Shown: piece after piece, positions 48,372-55,766 of the stretch
How positions within the stretch are numbered: position 1 is the stretch's first letter
How the letters are laid out: every line of letters begins with the position of its first letter
Origin: Candidatus Terasakiella magnetica
Lineage (GTDB): Bacteria > Pseudomonadota > Alphaproteobacteria > Rhodospirillales > Terasakiellaceae
NCBI RefSeq assembly: GCF_900093605.1
Contig: NZ_FLYE01000001.1
Span: 124,001 to 188,000, forward strand
Direction of reading: 5' to 3'
DNA length: 64,000 bases
Notes under the pieces: model-generated
The model's input: the letters and a program-made list of their open reading frames with translations, nothing else
Told to the model about the DNA's origin: nothing
The model's database searches: none
Made by a program: the position numbers and the translations under genes

Positions 48372-48379
48372 AACATGAA

Positions 48380-48421
48380 AAAGGGCTGCAAGTTATAAGC
48401 TTGCAGCCCTTTATTTATTTT
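48380..48421. terminator. bidirectional intrinsic terminator between the giant gene and thiI
   Basis: Thirteen-base perfect arms at 48380-48392 and 48400-48412 (core GGGCTGCAAG / CTTGCAGCCC) around a 7-nt loop, followed by ATTTATTTTATT on the plus strand. The minus strand also has a T-rich exit (TTTTTCATGTTTT). It starts nine bases after the giant gene's stop and lies 29-70 bases beyond the thiI stop, so it can serve both convergent genes. Confidence 0.92.
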
Positions 48422-48449
48422 ATTCATGCACGGATAAAGGAAATAAAGT

Positions 48450-49943
48450 TTATTCCTCGTCGAGCTCAGCCCCGTTTGGGAACATGCGTTTAAGCTGTTT
48501 GATCCCGCCTTTATAGGAATAGGCCTCGTAACCTGCTTTTTGCATACGCTCAGCAAGTACGGCTGATTGTGTGCCAAAGGGGCAATAAAGCACGTAAGGC
48601 TGGGTCTTTTTAAGCTCGCGCAAGCTGTTCATCAATTTACCAGCGGTGTAATTTTTTGCACCCGCCACATGCCAATCGTCATAGAGGCTTTCTGGTTGGC
48701 AATCGATGATGATGGCTTTTTCGGGGATTTCTTCAATAAACACGCTGTGCTGGGCGATATCTTCGTCAGTTACATCAAACATGTCATAGATTTTACAGCC
48801 CTCAACCATATCGGTAAGCACAGAGAAATCCATTTTTGTTTCTTGTTTCGCAATAGTGTTGCGACCAGACTTAACCGCAGGGCGGCGTTTATTAAGCGCG
48901 CAATATTCAGGGATTTTCTCAGACAGTTTATCCGTGCCAATCATGCGCGCATCTTTAATGATCTGTTCTTTATCAAAACCAATCAAGGGGCGCAAAACCG
49001 GAATGTCGGAAACTTCATCAATGGTGTTGAGGTTGGATAATGTCTGTGAAGAGACCTGACCCAAGGCTTCGCCTGTGACAAGCGCATCAGCGCCAATACG
49101 TTTGGCAATTTCACAGCCTGCGCGATACATCTGGCGTTTGAGAATAACCTGCCACCATTCAGGGGCCGTATTGGCGCGAAGGTCATTAATAACAGGTTCA
49201 AAATCAATGCAATAAAGTTTTGGTCGCGTGCCTGTGGCCCAACGATCACACAGTACTTTGGTGATTTCAACCACCATGCGCTCATAAGCGCCACCTGCGA
49301 GGTTGCAAAATACAAAGTCGTTCATGGCACCGCGTTTCATCAGGTACCAAGCCGCCACAACAGAATCAAAACCACCGGAAATAAGCGTGATGGCATTACC
49401 TTGAATGCCAATGGGGAAGCCACCGGGCCCAGCGATTTTTTGGGTATAGAAATACGCCAGATCACCCGCAACATCGGCCTTGATCATGACTTCGGGATTA
49501 TCCAGATCAACCTTTTTGGCAAAGGGTCGCAAACAGCCACCGATGTGGCGTTCCATCTCAACAGAAGTGAATTTCTTTTTGTTGCCCAGACGTTTGATAC
49601 GCACGGCGTAGGTTTTATCGGTTACAAGCTCTTTATAAAGCTCAACCGCGGCCTCTTTATGGGCTTCAAGCCCGCCATCGATGATTTTATCAATGGGGGA
49701 ATAGCTCGCCACACCAAAGGTGCGTGAAATAACATCAAGGGCTTTTTCCTGATCAGAGGTATGAACCTGCATGCGGCCTTCATGACCGATGATGTCAAAC
49801 TCAATGCCTGCACGCTCCAGACCTTCCTGCATATTAGAACGCAGGGCTTTTTGGAACTTCTTGCGCGTTGCAGGCGCTTTTAACATCATTTCCGGTGCAA
49901 GACGGATGATAATAACATGTGGGTACCTTGTGGACACTTCCAT
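48450..49943 (-). CDS. thiI: tRNA 4-thiouridine synthase ThiI with rhodanese domain
   Basis: Adenylates U8 of tRNA and replaces its oxygen with persulfide sulfur; ThiI can also feed sulfur to thiamine synthesis. The 497 residues contain an N-terminal ferredoxin-like/THUMP region (about 1-170), a PP-loop ATP-binding domain with the SGGFDS motif near residues 188-194, and a C-terminal rhodanese domain. Cys348 ('PEYCALNKRR') and Cys454 ('VLYCPFGTQSA') occupy the positions of the E. coli ThiI Cys344 and Cys456 disulfide/persulfide pair. The long rhodanese-bearing form is therefore intact. It lies 82 bp downstream of rimO on the same strand and converges with the giant gene. Confidence 0.95.
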   Translation of the reverse strand: MEVSTRYPHVIIIRLAPEMMLKAPATRKKFQKALRSNMQEGLERAGIEFDIIGHEGRMQVHTSDQEKALDVISRTFGVASYSPIDKIIDGGLEAHKEAAVELYKELVTDKTYAVRIKRLGNKKKFTSVEMERHIGGCLRPFAKKVDLDNPEVMIKADVAGDLAYFYTQKIAGPGGFPIGIQGNAITLISGGFDSVVAAWYLMKRGAMNDFVFCNLAGGAYERMVVEITKVLCDRWATGTRPKLYCIDFEPVINDLRANTAPEWWQVILKRQMYRAGCEIAKRIGADALVTGEALGQVSSQTLSNLNTIDEVSDIPVLRPLIGFDKEQIIKDARMIGTDKLSEKIPEYCALNKRRPAVKSGRNTIAKQETKMDFSVLTDMVEGCKIYDMFDVTDEDIAQHSVFIEEIPEKAIIIDCQPESLYDDWHVAGAKNYTAGKLMNSLRELKKTQPYVLYCPFGTQSAVLAERMQKAGYEAYSYKGGIKQLKRMFPNGAELDEE

Positions 49944-50025
49944 GGCGGTGCACTTTCTTATATGTAAAAATGAATGGAGGTGCGCGCCTTGTACGCCTAT
50001 GACTTGGTGAAGTCAATGGCTGTCA

Positions 50026-51348
50026 TTATGCCAAGGTTCCCCAAAGGTCATAATCTTCAGCCGCGTGAATTTTAATGTTCACAACATCACCGACTTCAAG
50101 CTCGGTTGAGCCATCACCATCAATAAAGACTTCACCGTCAATTTCTGGGGCATCGCCTTTGGTGCGCCCAACTGCGCCGTCTTCATCCACCTCGTCAATC
50201 AACACTTCAAAGGTTTTGCCGACTTTTTCTTGCATGATCTCATCAGAAATCTGGCGTTGGAACTCCATTAGGCGGTTCCAGCGTTGTTCCTTAACCTCTT
50301 CATCCACATGATCAGGCAGATCATTGGCGGCGGCACCGTCAACATTTTCGTACTTAAAGCAGCCCACACGGTCCAGACGGGCTTTTCCCAGCCAATCAAG
50401 CAGATATTCAAAATCTTCTTCCGTCTCACCGGGGAAGCCCACAACAAAGGTGGAGCGAATGGTGATTTCTGGGCAAATCTCGCGCCATTTATTGATGCGT
50501 TCTAACAGCTCCATCTGGTTGCCCGGTCGCTTCATGAGCTTAAGAACCTTAGGCGAGGCATGTTGGAAGGGGATATCCAGATAGGGCAGTACTTTACCTT
50601 CAGCCATCAAGGGGATGACATCATCCACATGAGGGTAGGGGTATACATAATGAAGACGCGTCCAGACCTTCATACTGCCAAGGGCATCAAGCAGGTCATA
50701 CATTTTGGTGCGAACCGCTTTGCCGTAAAAATCGCTTTCTTCATATTTAAGGTCAGAGCCATAGGCCCCTGTATCTTGGGAAACCAGCAAAAGCTCTTTC
50801 ACCCCACTTAAAGCGAGGTTTTCTGCTTCTTTAAGCACTTCACCAGCAGGGCGCGAGCGTAACTTGCCGCGCATGGAGGGGATAATGCAGAAAGTGCAGG
50901 ACTGGTTACAGCCTTCAGATATTTTAAGATAGGCAAAATGGCGTGGCGTGAGCTTAATGCCTTCTGCCGGAATAAGGTCCATATGCGGGTTATGCAGCGG
51001 GGGGGAGGCTTCGTGCACGGCCTGCATCACGCTTTCATATTGGTGAGGACCGCTTACGGCAAGCACACCGGGGTGGATTTCACGAATGCCTTCTTCATCC
51101 ACACCAAGACAGCCCGTGACAATCACTTTACCATTTTCATTAAGCGCTTCGCCAATGGCGTCAAAAGATTCCTGTTTGGCACTATCAATAAAGCCGCAGG
51201 TGTTAACAATCACCGCATCCGCGCCATCATAGGTCGGCGAAATTTCATAGCCTTCTGCACGAAGGCGTGTCAGGATACGTTCGGAATCAACCAGTGCCTT
51301 TGGGCAACCAAGGCTGACAATGCCAATCTTTGGAATATCTGTGCTCAT
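50026..51348 (-). CDS. rimO: ribosomal protein S12 methylthiotransferase RimO
   Basis: Radical-SAM enzyme that methylthiolates the conserved aspartate of ribosomal protein S12. Length (440 residues) and layout are typical: N-terminal UPF0004 domain with cluster ligands Cys15 ('[12 protein letters not shown]', the RimO-type start), Cys51 and Cys80; radical-SAM CxxxCxxC motif at Cys147, Cys151 and Cys154 ('[16 protein letters not shown]'); and a C-terminal TRAM domain from about residue 375. 'CPKALVDSE' separates it from the tRNA enzyme MiaB. It is divergent from the FAH-family gene (57-bp spacer) and co-directional with thiI, so two sulfur-insertion enzymes sit side by side. Confidence 0.96.
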   Translation of the reverse strand: MSTDIPKIGIVSLGCPKALVDSERILTRLRAEGYEISPTYDGADAVIVNTCGFIDSAKQESFDAIGEALNENGKVIVTGCLGVDEEGIREIHPGVLAVSGPHQYESVMQAVHEASPPLHNPHMDLIPAEGIKLTPRHFAYLKISEGCNQSCTFCIIPSMRGKLRSRPAGEVLKEAENLALSGVKELLLVSQDTGAYGSDLKYEESDFYGKAVRTKMYDLLDALGSMKVWTRLHYVYPYPHVDDVIPLMAEGKVLPYLDIPFQHASPKVLKLMKRPGNQMELLERINKWREICPEITIRSTFVVGFPGETEEDFEYLLDWLGKARLDRVGCFKYENVDGAAANDLPDHVDEEVKEQRWNRLMEFQRQISDEIMQEKVGKTFEVLIDEVDEDGAVGRTKGDAPEIDGEVFIDGDGSTELEVGDVVNIKIHAAEDYDLWGTLA

Positions 51349-51405
51349 GGCGGCTTATATAATGTGCTTGGCCCCACAAGTAAAGAATAGGGAAGGGAAA
51401 CAATT

Positions 51406-52245
51406 ATGAAACTTGTTCGTTTTGGCGAAAAAGGTGATGAAAAACCCGGCATCCTTGATGATCAACACCGCATTCGCAGCCTTGAAGACCATATCTATGA
51501 TATTGATGGAAATGCCTTATCTGATGAGATGTTGGCGAAACTGGCCAAGATTGATGTGAACAGCTTGCCAGAAGTAGGCGATGTACGCTTTGGCCCTTGT
51601 GTTGGCAATATTGGTAAAATCCTCTGTATCGGACTTAATTATTCAGACCATGCCGCAGAGGCGGGGATGGACGTGCCAAGTGAACCTGTACTTTTTACCA
51701 AAGCAACAAGTGCGATCAATGGGCCAAATGATGATGTGCTTTTACCGCGCGGCTCAGAAAAAACAGACTGGGAATGTGAGCTCGCTTTTGTCATTGGTAA
51801 AGAAGCAAAATATGTCAGCGAAGAAGACGCCCTTGATTATGTGGCGGGCTATTGCATCTTAAATGATGTTTCTGAAAGGGCCTATCAGCTGGAAAATACC
51901 GGACAGTGGGTGAAGGGCAAGTCTTGCGATACTTTTGCCCCTATCGGCCCGTGGCTGGTCACCAAAGATGAAATTGCTGACCCGCAAAACTTATCTATGT
52001 GGCTGGAAGTTAATGGTAAACGTTTTCAGGAAGGCACAACAGAGACCATGGTGTTTGGGGTGAAACACTTGGTGAGCTATCTCTCGCGCTTTATGTCTTT
52101 ACAGCCCGGTGATGTGATTTCTACGGGCACGCCACCCGGTGTTGGCATGGGGCAAAATCCGCAAGTCTATTTAAAAGCGGGTGATGAAATGAGCTTGGGC
52201 ATTCAGGGGCTTGGTGTGCAAACGCAAAAGGTGGTTTCTGAGTAA
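51406..52245 (+). CDS. fumarylacetoacetate hydrolase family protein
   Basis: A 279-residue enzyme of the FAH superfamily. The N-terminal half is the short lid region ('MKLVRFGEKGDEKPGILDDQ'), and the catalytic beta-roll begins at 'GKILCIGLNYSDHAAEAG'. The divalent-metal triad is visible as Glu123-x-Glu125 ('DWECELAFVIG') and Asp154 ('CILNDVSERAYQ'). 'SCDTFAPIGPWLVT' and 'DVISTGTPPGVGMG' are further family signatures. The nearest functional types by pattern are ureidoglycolate lyase and the 2,4-diketo-3-deoxy-sugar-acid hydrolases, which cannot be told apart by eye. GGGAAGGG eight bases before the ATG is a strong ribosome site. It might supply an aromatic or sugar-acid pathway; no pathway partner is adjacent. 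Confidence 0.9.
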   Translation: MKLVRFGEKGDEKPGILDDQHRIRSLEDHIYDIDGNALSDEMLAKLAKIDVNSLPEVGDVRFGPCVGNIGKILCIGLNYSDHAAEAGMDVPSEPVLFTKATSAINGPNDDVLLPRGSEKTDWECELAFVIGKEAKYVSEEDALDYVAGYCILNDVSERAYQLENTGQWVKGKSCDTFAPIGPWLVTKDEIADPQNLSMWLEVNGKRFQEGTTETMVFGVKHLVSYLSRFMSLQPGDVISTGTPPGVGMGQNPQVYLKAGDEMSLGIQGLGVQTQKVVSE

Positions 52246-52263
52246 ATCTGGTTGCAGGCCTAT

Positions 52264-52282
52264 GCCAGCATGACAAGCTGGC
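52264..52282. terminator. weak hairpin between convergent FAH and small-protein genes
   Basis: GCCAGC (52264-52269) and GCTGGC (52277-52282) with a 7-nt loop, in the 51-bp spacer between converging genes. No T-run follows on either strand, so termination function is uncertain. Confidence 0.35.
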
Positions 52283-52296
52283 CAGTGTCCAAAAAA

Positions 52297-52515
52297 TCAC
52301 TCAATACCGTCTTTTTTCTTGAGCTCTTTGATCTCTTCTTCCACACGTTTTTTCAAAACCGGATTGGTTTCATAGTCATAACCGAGCTCATCAAAGCTTG
52401 GCACTTCATCGGGGGCTTGGGTGCGCGGGTCAGTTTTTTTATCAAGCTGGTCTTCCATGTTGAATTTGCCTAATCCCTCTTGAAGGAGCTTTTTGATATG
52501 GTCATCACCAGACAT
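52297..52515 (-). CDS. small charged hypothetical protein coupled to the alpha/beta hydrolase
   Basis: 72 residues, not a family I recognise. It is highly charged, with 'DHIKKLLQEGLGKFNMEDQL' at the start and a Lys/Glu-rich helix ('NPVLKKRVEEEIKELKKKDG') at the end; no cysteine, membrane segment or signal peptide. Its ATG overlaps the upstream hydrolase stop as TAATG (TAA and ATG share one A), so it is probably translated by coupling, which is the main evidence that it is real. A cytosolic accessory or assembly factor is possible but unsupported. Confidence 0.7.
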   Translation of the reverse strand: MSGDDHIKKLLQEGLGKFNMEDQLDKKTDPRTQAPDEVPSFDELGYDYETNPVLKKRVEEEIKELKKKDGIE

Positions 52516-53366
52516 TAGTCATTCTCCAAAAACTTTTCGATAATATGGGTTTGCTGTGTTTTGTTAAGGGCTGGGGCATGACCGCATCCCGGTATTTCAA
52601 TCAGGTGCGCTTTGGGGCCGACTTCTGTCATGTGTTGCGCCCATTCAGTCAGCAGAAGGTCAGACTCAGCCCCCCTTAAAACAAGCGTTTCCGCTTTTAT
52701 CTTCTCATAAGTTTCCCACAGGTCATAATCATTAGGGTGAGCTGTAAATTGCGTCACCATTTTGGGGTCATAATGCAGAGTAATTTGACCGTTATCCATG
52801 CGTCGATAAGACGTTTCCACCATCAAGCGCCATTGCTCATCAGTAAGATAACCATATGGCTCATACACAGTTTGAAGATAGTCTTCTAATTGTCCGATCG
52901 TTTCAAAAGAGGGCGGGGAGCCAGCGTAGGTTAGGATACGATCAACGGCGGCCTCAGCTAATTGTGGGGCGATATCGTTGATGACAAGGCGGTTGATGTT
53001 ATCGCGCAAAGGTCCACCTGCCAAGCGCATGCCCAAAGCCCCACCCATGGAGGTGCCGATATAGTCAAAATGATAGAAGCCGAAGATTTCACAGACTTTC
53101 AGTGCGATCTTTTCATAGAAGTCGAAACAATATTCTTCTTTAGGGTTTTGGCCCCATTGGGAAAGCCCGCGCCCAAGGGTATCTGGGCATAAAACACGAT
53201 AGCGTTTAGAGAGTAGTTCAGCCAGGTGATCAAAATCACGCCCCGTTCGGGCAAGCCCATGCCACATGAGGATGCTGGAGGGGTTATCAACACCCCACTC
53301 GGTGACATGGATTTCATAACCCTCCACATTGATATAATGCGAGACAGGCTCTTTTTGTTTGAACAT
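52515..53366 (-). CDS. alpha/beta hydrolase
   Basis: 283 residues from the ATG at 53366, chosen because AAGGGAG lies six bases upstream; an in-frame ATG at 53393 has no such site and would add nine residues. The fold signatures are 'HGLARTGRDFDHL' (oxyanion region), 'YRVLCPDTLGRGLSQW' and the nucleophile elbow G-T-S106-M-G-G. 'TLVLRGAESDLL' holds the likely acid and His263 lies in 'IPGCGHAPALN'. The catalytic triad therefore appears complete. Substrate is unknown; related enzymes cleave esters, lactones or C-C bonds. Its leader contains a terminator-like hairpin at 53420-53450, so expression may be attenuated. The 72-codon gene downstream is translationally coupled. Confidence 0.9.
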   Translation of the reverse strand: MFKQKEPVSHYINVEGYEIHVTEWGVDNPSSILMWHGLARTGRDFDHLAELLSKRYRVLCPDTLGRGLSQWGQNPKEEYCFDFYEKIALKVCEIFGFYHFDYIGTSMGGALGMRLAGGPLRDNINRLVINDIAPQLAEAAVDRILTYAGSPPSFETIGQLEDYLQTVYEPYGYLTDEQWRLMVETSYRRMDNGQITLHYDPKMVTQFTAHPNDYDLWETYEKIKAETLVLRGAESDLLLTEWAQHMTEVGPKAHLIEIPGCGHAPALNKTQQTHIIEKFLEND

Positions 53367-53411
53367 TTTGAACTCCCTTGATTCTAAAAACATTTATACC
53401 CGTTCTTTGGC

Positions 53412-53450
53412 ACAAGAAAAAGGCTTCTTGCCAGGGAAGCAAGAAGCCTT
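53412..53450 (-). terminator. intrinsic terminator in the leader of the alpha/beta hydrolase (possible attenuator)
   Basis: Arms 53420-53431 and 53439-53450 are perfect 12-bp complements (AAGGCTTCTTGC / GCAAGAAGCCTT) with a 7-nt loop. On the minus strand the stem is followed by TTTTCTTGTG, the form of an intrinsic terminator. It stands 54 bases before the hydrolase start, and no credible minus-strand gene lies between it and the divergent kinase. It either ends a small RNA or attenuates the hydrolase operon. Confidence 0.7.
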
Positions 53451-53690
53451 CGTTTGGGAACGTTGTCGTAAAACATGTTTGACAGACTTGATACCACATT
53501 GGGTGCGCAGTTCGGGGGAAAAGGAGTGCTATCAAGTAAGCTGTCGTTTTTAACAACCTGAAAATAACCTAACGAATTAATTAGATATTGGAAATCGCAA
53601 TGAATACGTAGATATACTACCTATTTCTGCGTAGTAGGCATTTTCCTCTATCATGTTATGATTGCGTAGTTTCAATGTGTGAGATTGCCA
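53451..53690. promoter_or_regulatory. divergent control region between the hydrolase and the sensor kinase
   Basis: A non-coding spacer. TACTAC (53615-53620) and GTAGTA (53631-53636) form an inverted repeat with a 10-bp spacer, and TGCGTAGT occurs at 53628-53635 and again at 53663-53670, just before the kinase start. LuxR/NarL-type regulators bind such half-sites, so autoregulation by the downstream response regulator is plausible. TATGAT at 53657-53662 could be a -10, but no good -35 is seen. Confidence 0.4.
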
Positions 53691-55070
53691 ATGCTGCGCC
53701 TAAAAATCCTCTTACTTGCTGTTCTCCCGTTATTTTTTGCGGTTAGTGCGATCATCTTTATCCTGTTCTTTCAATCAGATGATTTGATTGATGAACAGTT
53801 ACAACGTGTTGAAACAAATGTGATCTCTGCCAAAACAGATGAGTTAAAACATTATATGCATATGGCCTTAACGGCTGTGGACCATGTTTATCAAAATGCA
53901 GGTGATGATGACGAGGTGGCAAAAGAAAAAGTCAAAGCGATCCTTAATGATCTGACTTACGGTAAGGATGGATACTTTTTTGTTTATGCAGGTGATGGCA
54001 CAGGCCTTGTCCATCCAGGTCAGCCGGAGATTGTCGGGTTAAACTGGTGGGGCCTTCAAGACAGCAAAGGCCGCCTTGTGATTAAAGAACTGACGGAACG
54101 GGCGCGAAAGGGCGGGGGGTATTATCGCTACCTTTGGGAAAAACCCTCCTCAGACGAAGTGGCGGAAAAGCTTAGTTACGCTGTTATGCTGGAAAAATGG
54201 GATTGGATGATTGGCACGGGGATTTATCTGGATGATATCTATAACCAGATTGAAGCGCGCAAAAAAGAGATCAAGGACCGGATTGAACGCACTTTCTTTT
54301 TGATTTTCTGGATTGCGGTGATGGCTTTGGCAGGGGTTTTTACCTCAGGTCTTGTCATCAATGCCAATGAGCGAAAGCTTGCCGATACAAAACTTAAAGA
54401 GCTCACCCAGCGTATTGTTGAATTTCAGGAAGAAGAACGTGGACGTGTTTCCAGAGAGCTTCATGACGGTATCAGTCAGATTTTAGTCTCTGTTAAATAT
54501 TCTATTGAACTTGCCATTGATAAAATTCATGCCGGTTCAAGCGATGCGATAAAACCCATGGAAAAAGGGGCAAAGGGCTTGCGTGAAGCCATTGGTGAGG
54601 TTAGACGCATTTCAAGGGACCTTAGACCCAGCGTTCTTGATGATATCGGGCTTTCAGCAGCGCTTGATGCCATGAGCCATGAATTTGGAGAGCGCACAGG
54701 TATTGAAGCGACTTTTAAAAAACATCCGTTCACAAAGCAACTTGGCCCAGATATCAAAACAACTTTATTTCGCATTGCACAGGAAGCCTTGACCAATATT
54801 GAACGCCATTCTGGGGCGTCACAGGTGAAGATAGAGTTGGTAAAACGTGTTGACGGGATCAGGATGATCATATCAGATGATGGTGTGGGTTTTGATGTGC
54901 TGAGAATGGAGGGGCGAAAAAATGCCTTTCAAGGGATTGGCTTGCGAAACATGCAGGAACGTATAGAATTCCATGGTGGGGAGTTGACCGTCTGGTCTTC
55001 CCCCGAAAAAGGAACGGTCGTAGAATCAAAACTACCACTCAAGGTGCTGTTACAGGTGGATAATGGATAA
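53691..55070 (+). CDS. Cache-domain sensor histidine kinase, NarL/DegS type (HisKA_3)
   Basis: 459 residues from ATG 53691. An upstream in-frame GTG (53679) is possible, but GAG at 53681-53683 sits about right for the ATG. Layout: TM1 about 4-27; periplasmic single Cache domain 28-200 ('KDGYFFVYAGDGTGLVHPGQ', 'WDWMIGTGIYLDDIY'); TM2 201-225; HisKA_3 with phospho-acceptor His258 in 'VSRELHDGISQ'; HATPase_c with N box 'RIAQEALTNIERHSG', 'ISDDGVGFD' and 'GIGLRNMQERIE'. Cache domains of this type sense small ligands such as organic acids. It would phosphorylate the LuxR-type regulator whose start overlaps its stop by 8 bp. Family firm; ligand unknown. Confidence 0.94.
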   Translation: MLRLKILLLAVLPLFFAVSAIIFILFFQSDDLIDEQLQRVETNVISAKTDELKHYMHMALTAVDHVYQNAGDDDEVAKEKVKAILNDLTYGKDGYFFVYAGDGTGLVHPGQPEIVGLNWWGLQDSKGRLVIKELTERARKGGGYYRYLWEKPSSDEVAEKLSYAVMLEKWDWMIGTGIYLDDIYNQIEARKKEIKDRIERTFFLIFWIAVMALAGVFTSGLVINANERKLADTKLKELTQRIVEFQEEERGRVSRELHDGISQILVSVKYSIELAIDKIHAGSSDAIKPMEKGAKGLREAIGEVRRISRDLRPSVLDDIGLSAALDAMSHEFGERTGIEATFKKHPFTKQLGPDIKTTLFRIAQEALTNIERHSGASQVKIELVKRVDGIRMIISDDGVGFDVLRMEGRKNAFQGIGLRNMQERIEFHGGELTVWSSPEKGTVVESKLPLKVLLQVDNG

Positions 55071-55701
55071 TAATAGTCAAAAAATACGTGTACTCTTGGT
55101 GGATGACCACCCTTTGGTCTTAGACGGTATTCGCTCACGCCTTGAAGATGATGGTCATATTGATGTGATAGCTGAAGCGAGCAATGGGGAAGAAGCTTTG
55201 CATCTTGCCGGTGAGCATAAACCAGATATCGTTTTAATGGATATCAATATGCCAGTAATGAACGGCATTGAAGCGGCTGAAAAATTTTCTGCTGAGCTTC
55301 CTGATATTCGTCTATTGATGCTCACCATGCATGACAGTCGTGAATATATCACCCGTGTCTTAAAGGCTGGGGCTAAGGGCTATATTCTTAAAGATGTTTC
55401 ATCAAATGAAATGATCAGTGCGATCAAGGCTGTGTATGAAGGAAAAACCTATTACAGTTCTGGCGTGACTGACATACTGGTTAATGAAGGCACAAATAAA
55501 CAAGTGCCATTAACGGATCGTGAAAAAACAATTTTGCAGTTACTGGCAGAAGGTAATAGTAATAAACACGTAGCGCGAGAATTAGATATTAGTGTGAGAA
55601 CCGTAGAGACACACAGACGCAACATAAAACGAAAATTAAGCGTCAAGACTTCTGCAGGTCTTGTAAAATATGCCATTGAAAATGGTATTGTTGAGTTGTA
55701 A
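55063..55701 (+). CDS. LuxR/NarL-family response regulator
   Basis: 212 residues. Receiver domain with acidic pair Asp14-Asp15 ('LLVDDHPLVLDG'), phospho-acceptor Asp60 ('DIVLMDINMPVMNG'), switch Thr in 'LLMLTMHD' and Lys in 'GAKGYILKDVS'. C-terminal LuxR helix-turn-helix: 'LTDREKTILQLLAEGNSNKH' and 'VARELDISVRTVETHRRNIK'. The start overlaps the kinase gene by 8 bp, so the pair is translationally coupled and forms one two-component system. Targets may include its own divergent promoter region, where GTAG-type repeats lie. The 65-bp gap to the next gene is AT-rich with an A-run and no clear terminator. Confidence 0.95.
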   Translation: MDNNSQKIRVLLVDDHPLVLDGIRSRLEDDGHIDVIAEASNGEEALHLAGEHKPDIVLMDINMPVMNGIEAAEKFSAELPDIRLLMLTMHDSREYITRVLKAGAKGYILKDVSSNEMISAIKAVYEGKTYYSSGVTDILVNEGTNKQVPLTDREKTILQLLAEGNSNKHVARELDISVRTVETHRRNIKRKLSVKTSAGLVKYAIENGIVEL

Positions 55702-55766
55702 TCTTAAAAAAAATGTTCATTATCTAAATGAAGTATATTTTAACACGGAAGGTATTAGAGTAAATC

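Noticed and set aside
4248-48371. Idea that the giant frame is several adjacent genes
   Set aside because: There is no stop codon or frame change, and modules repeat across the whole length in the same frame. Internal serralysin-like ends are followed directly by more coding sequence.
48567-49040. 157-codon plus-strand open frame
   Set aside because: Antisense to thiI, whose active-site motifs are intact on the other strand.
50000-50015. 6-bp hairpin TGACTT/AAGTCA between rimO and thiI
   Set aside because: Short stem without T-tract; not distinguishable from chance.
51358-51363. TATAAT before the FAH-family gene
   Set aside because: The spacing to any -35 is poor and the hexamer lies just outside the rimO start, so I could not call a promoter from it.
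50938-51390. 150-codon plus-strand open frame
   Set aside because: Antisense to the RimO radical-SAM region; no support as a gene.
53314-53556. 80-codon minus-strand open frame in the hydrolase leader
   Set aside because: It runs through the terminator hairpin and overlaps the hydrolase start in another frame; no ribosome site or recognisable sequence.
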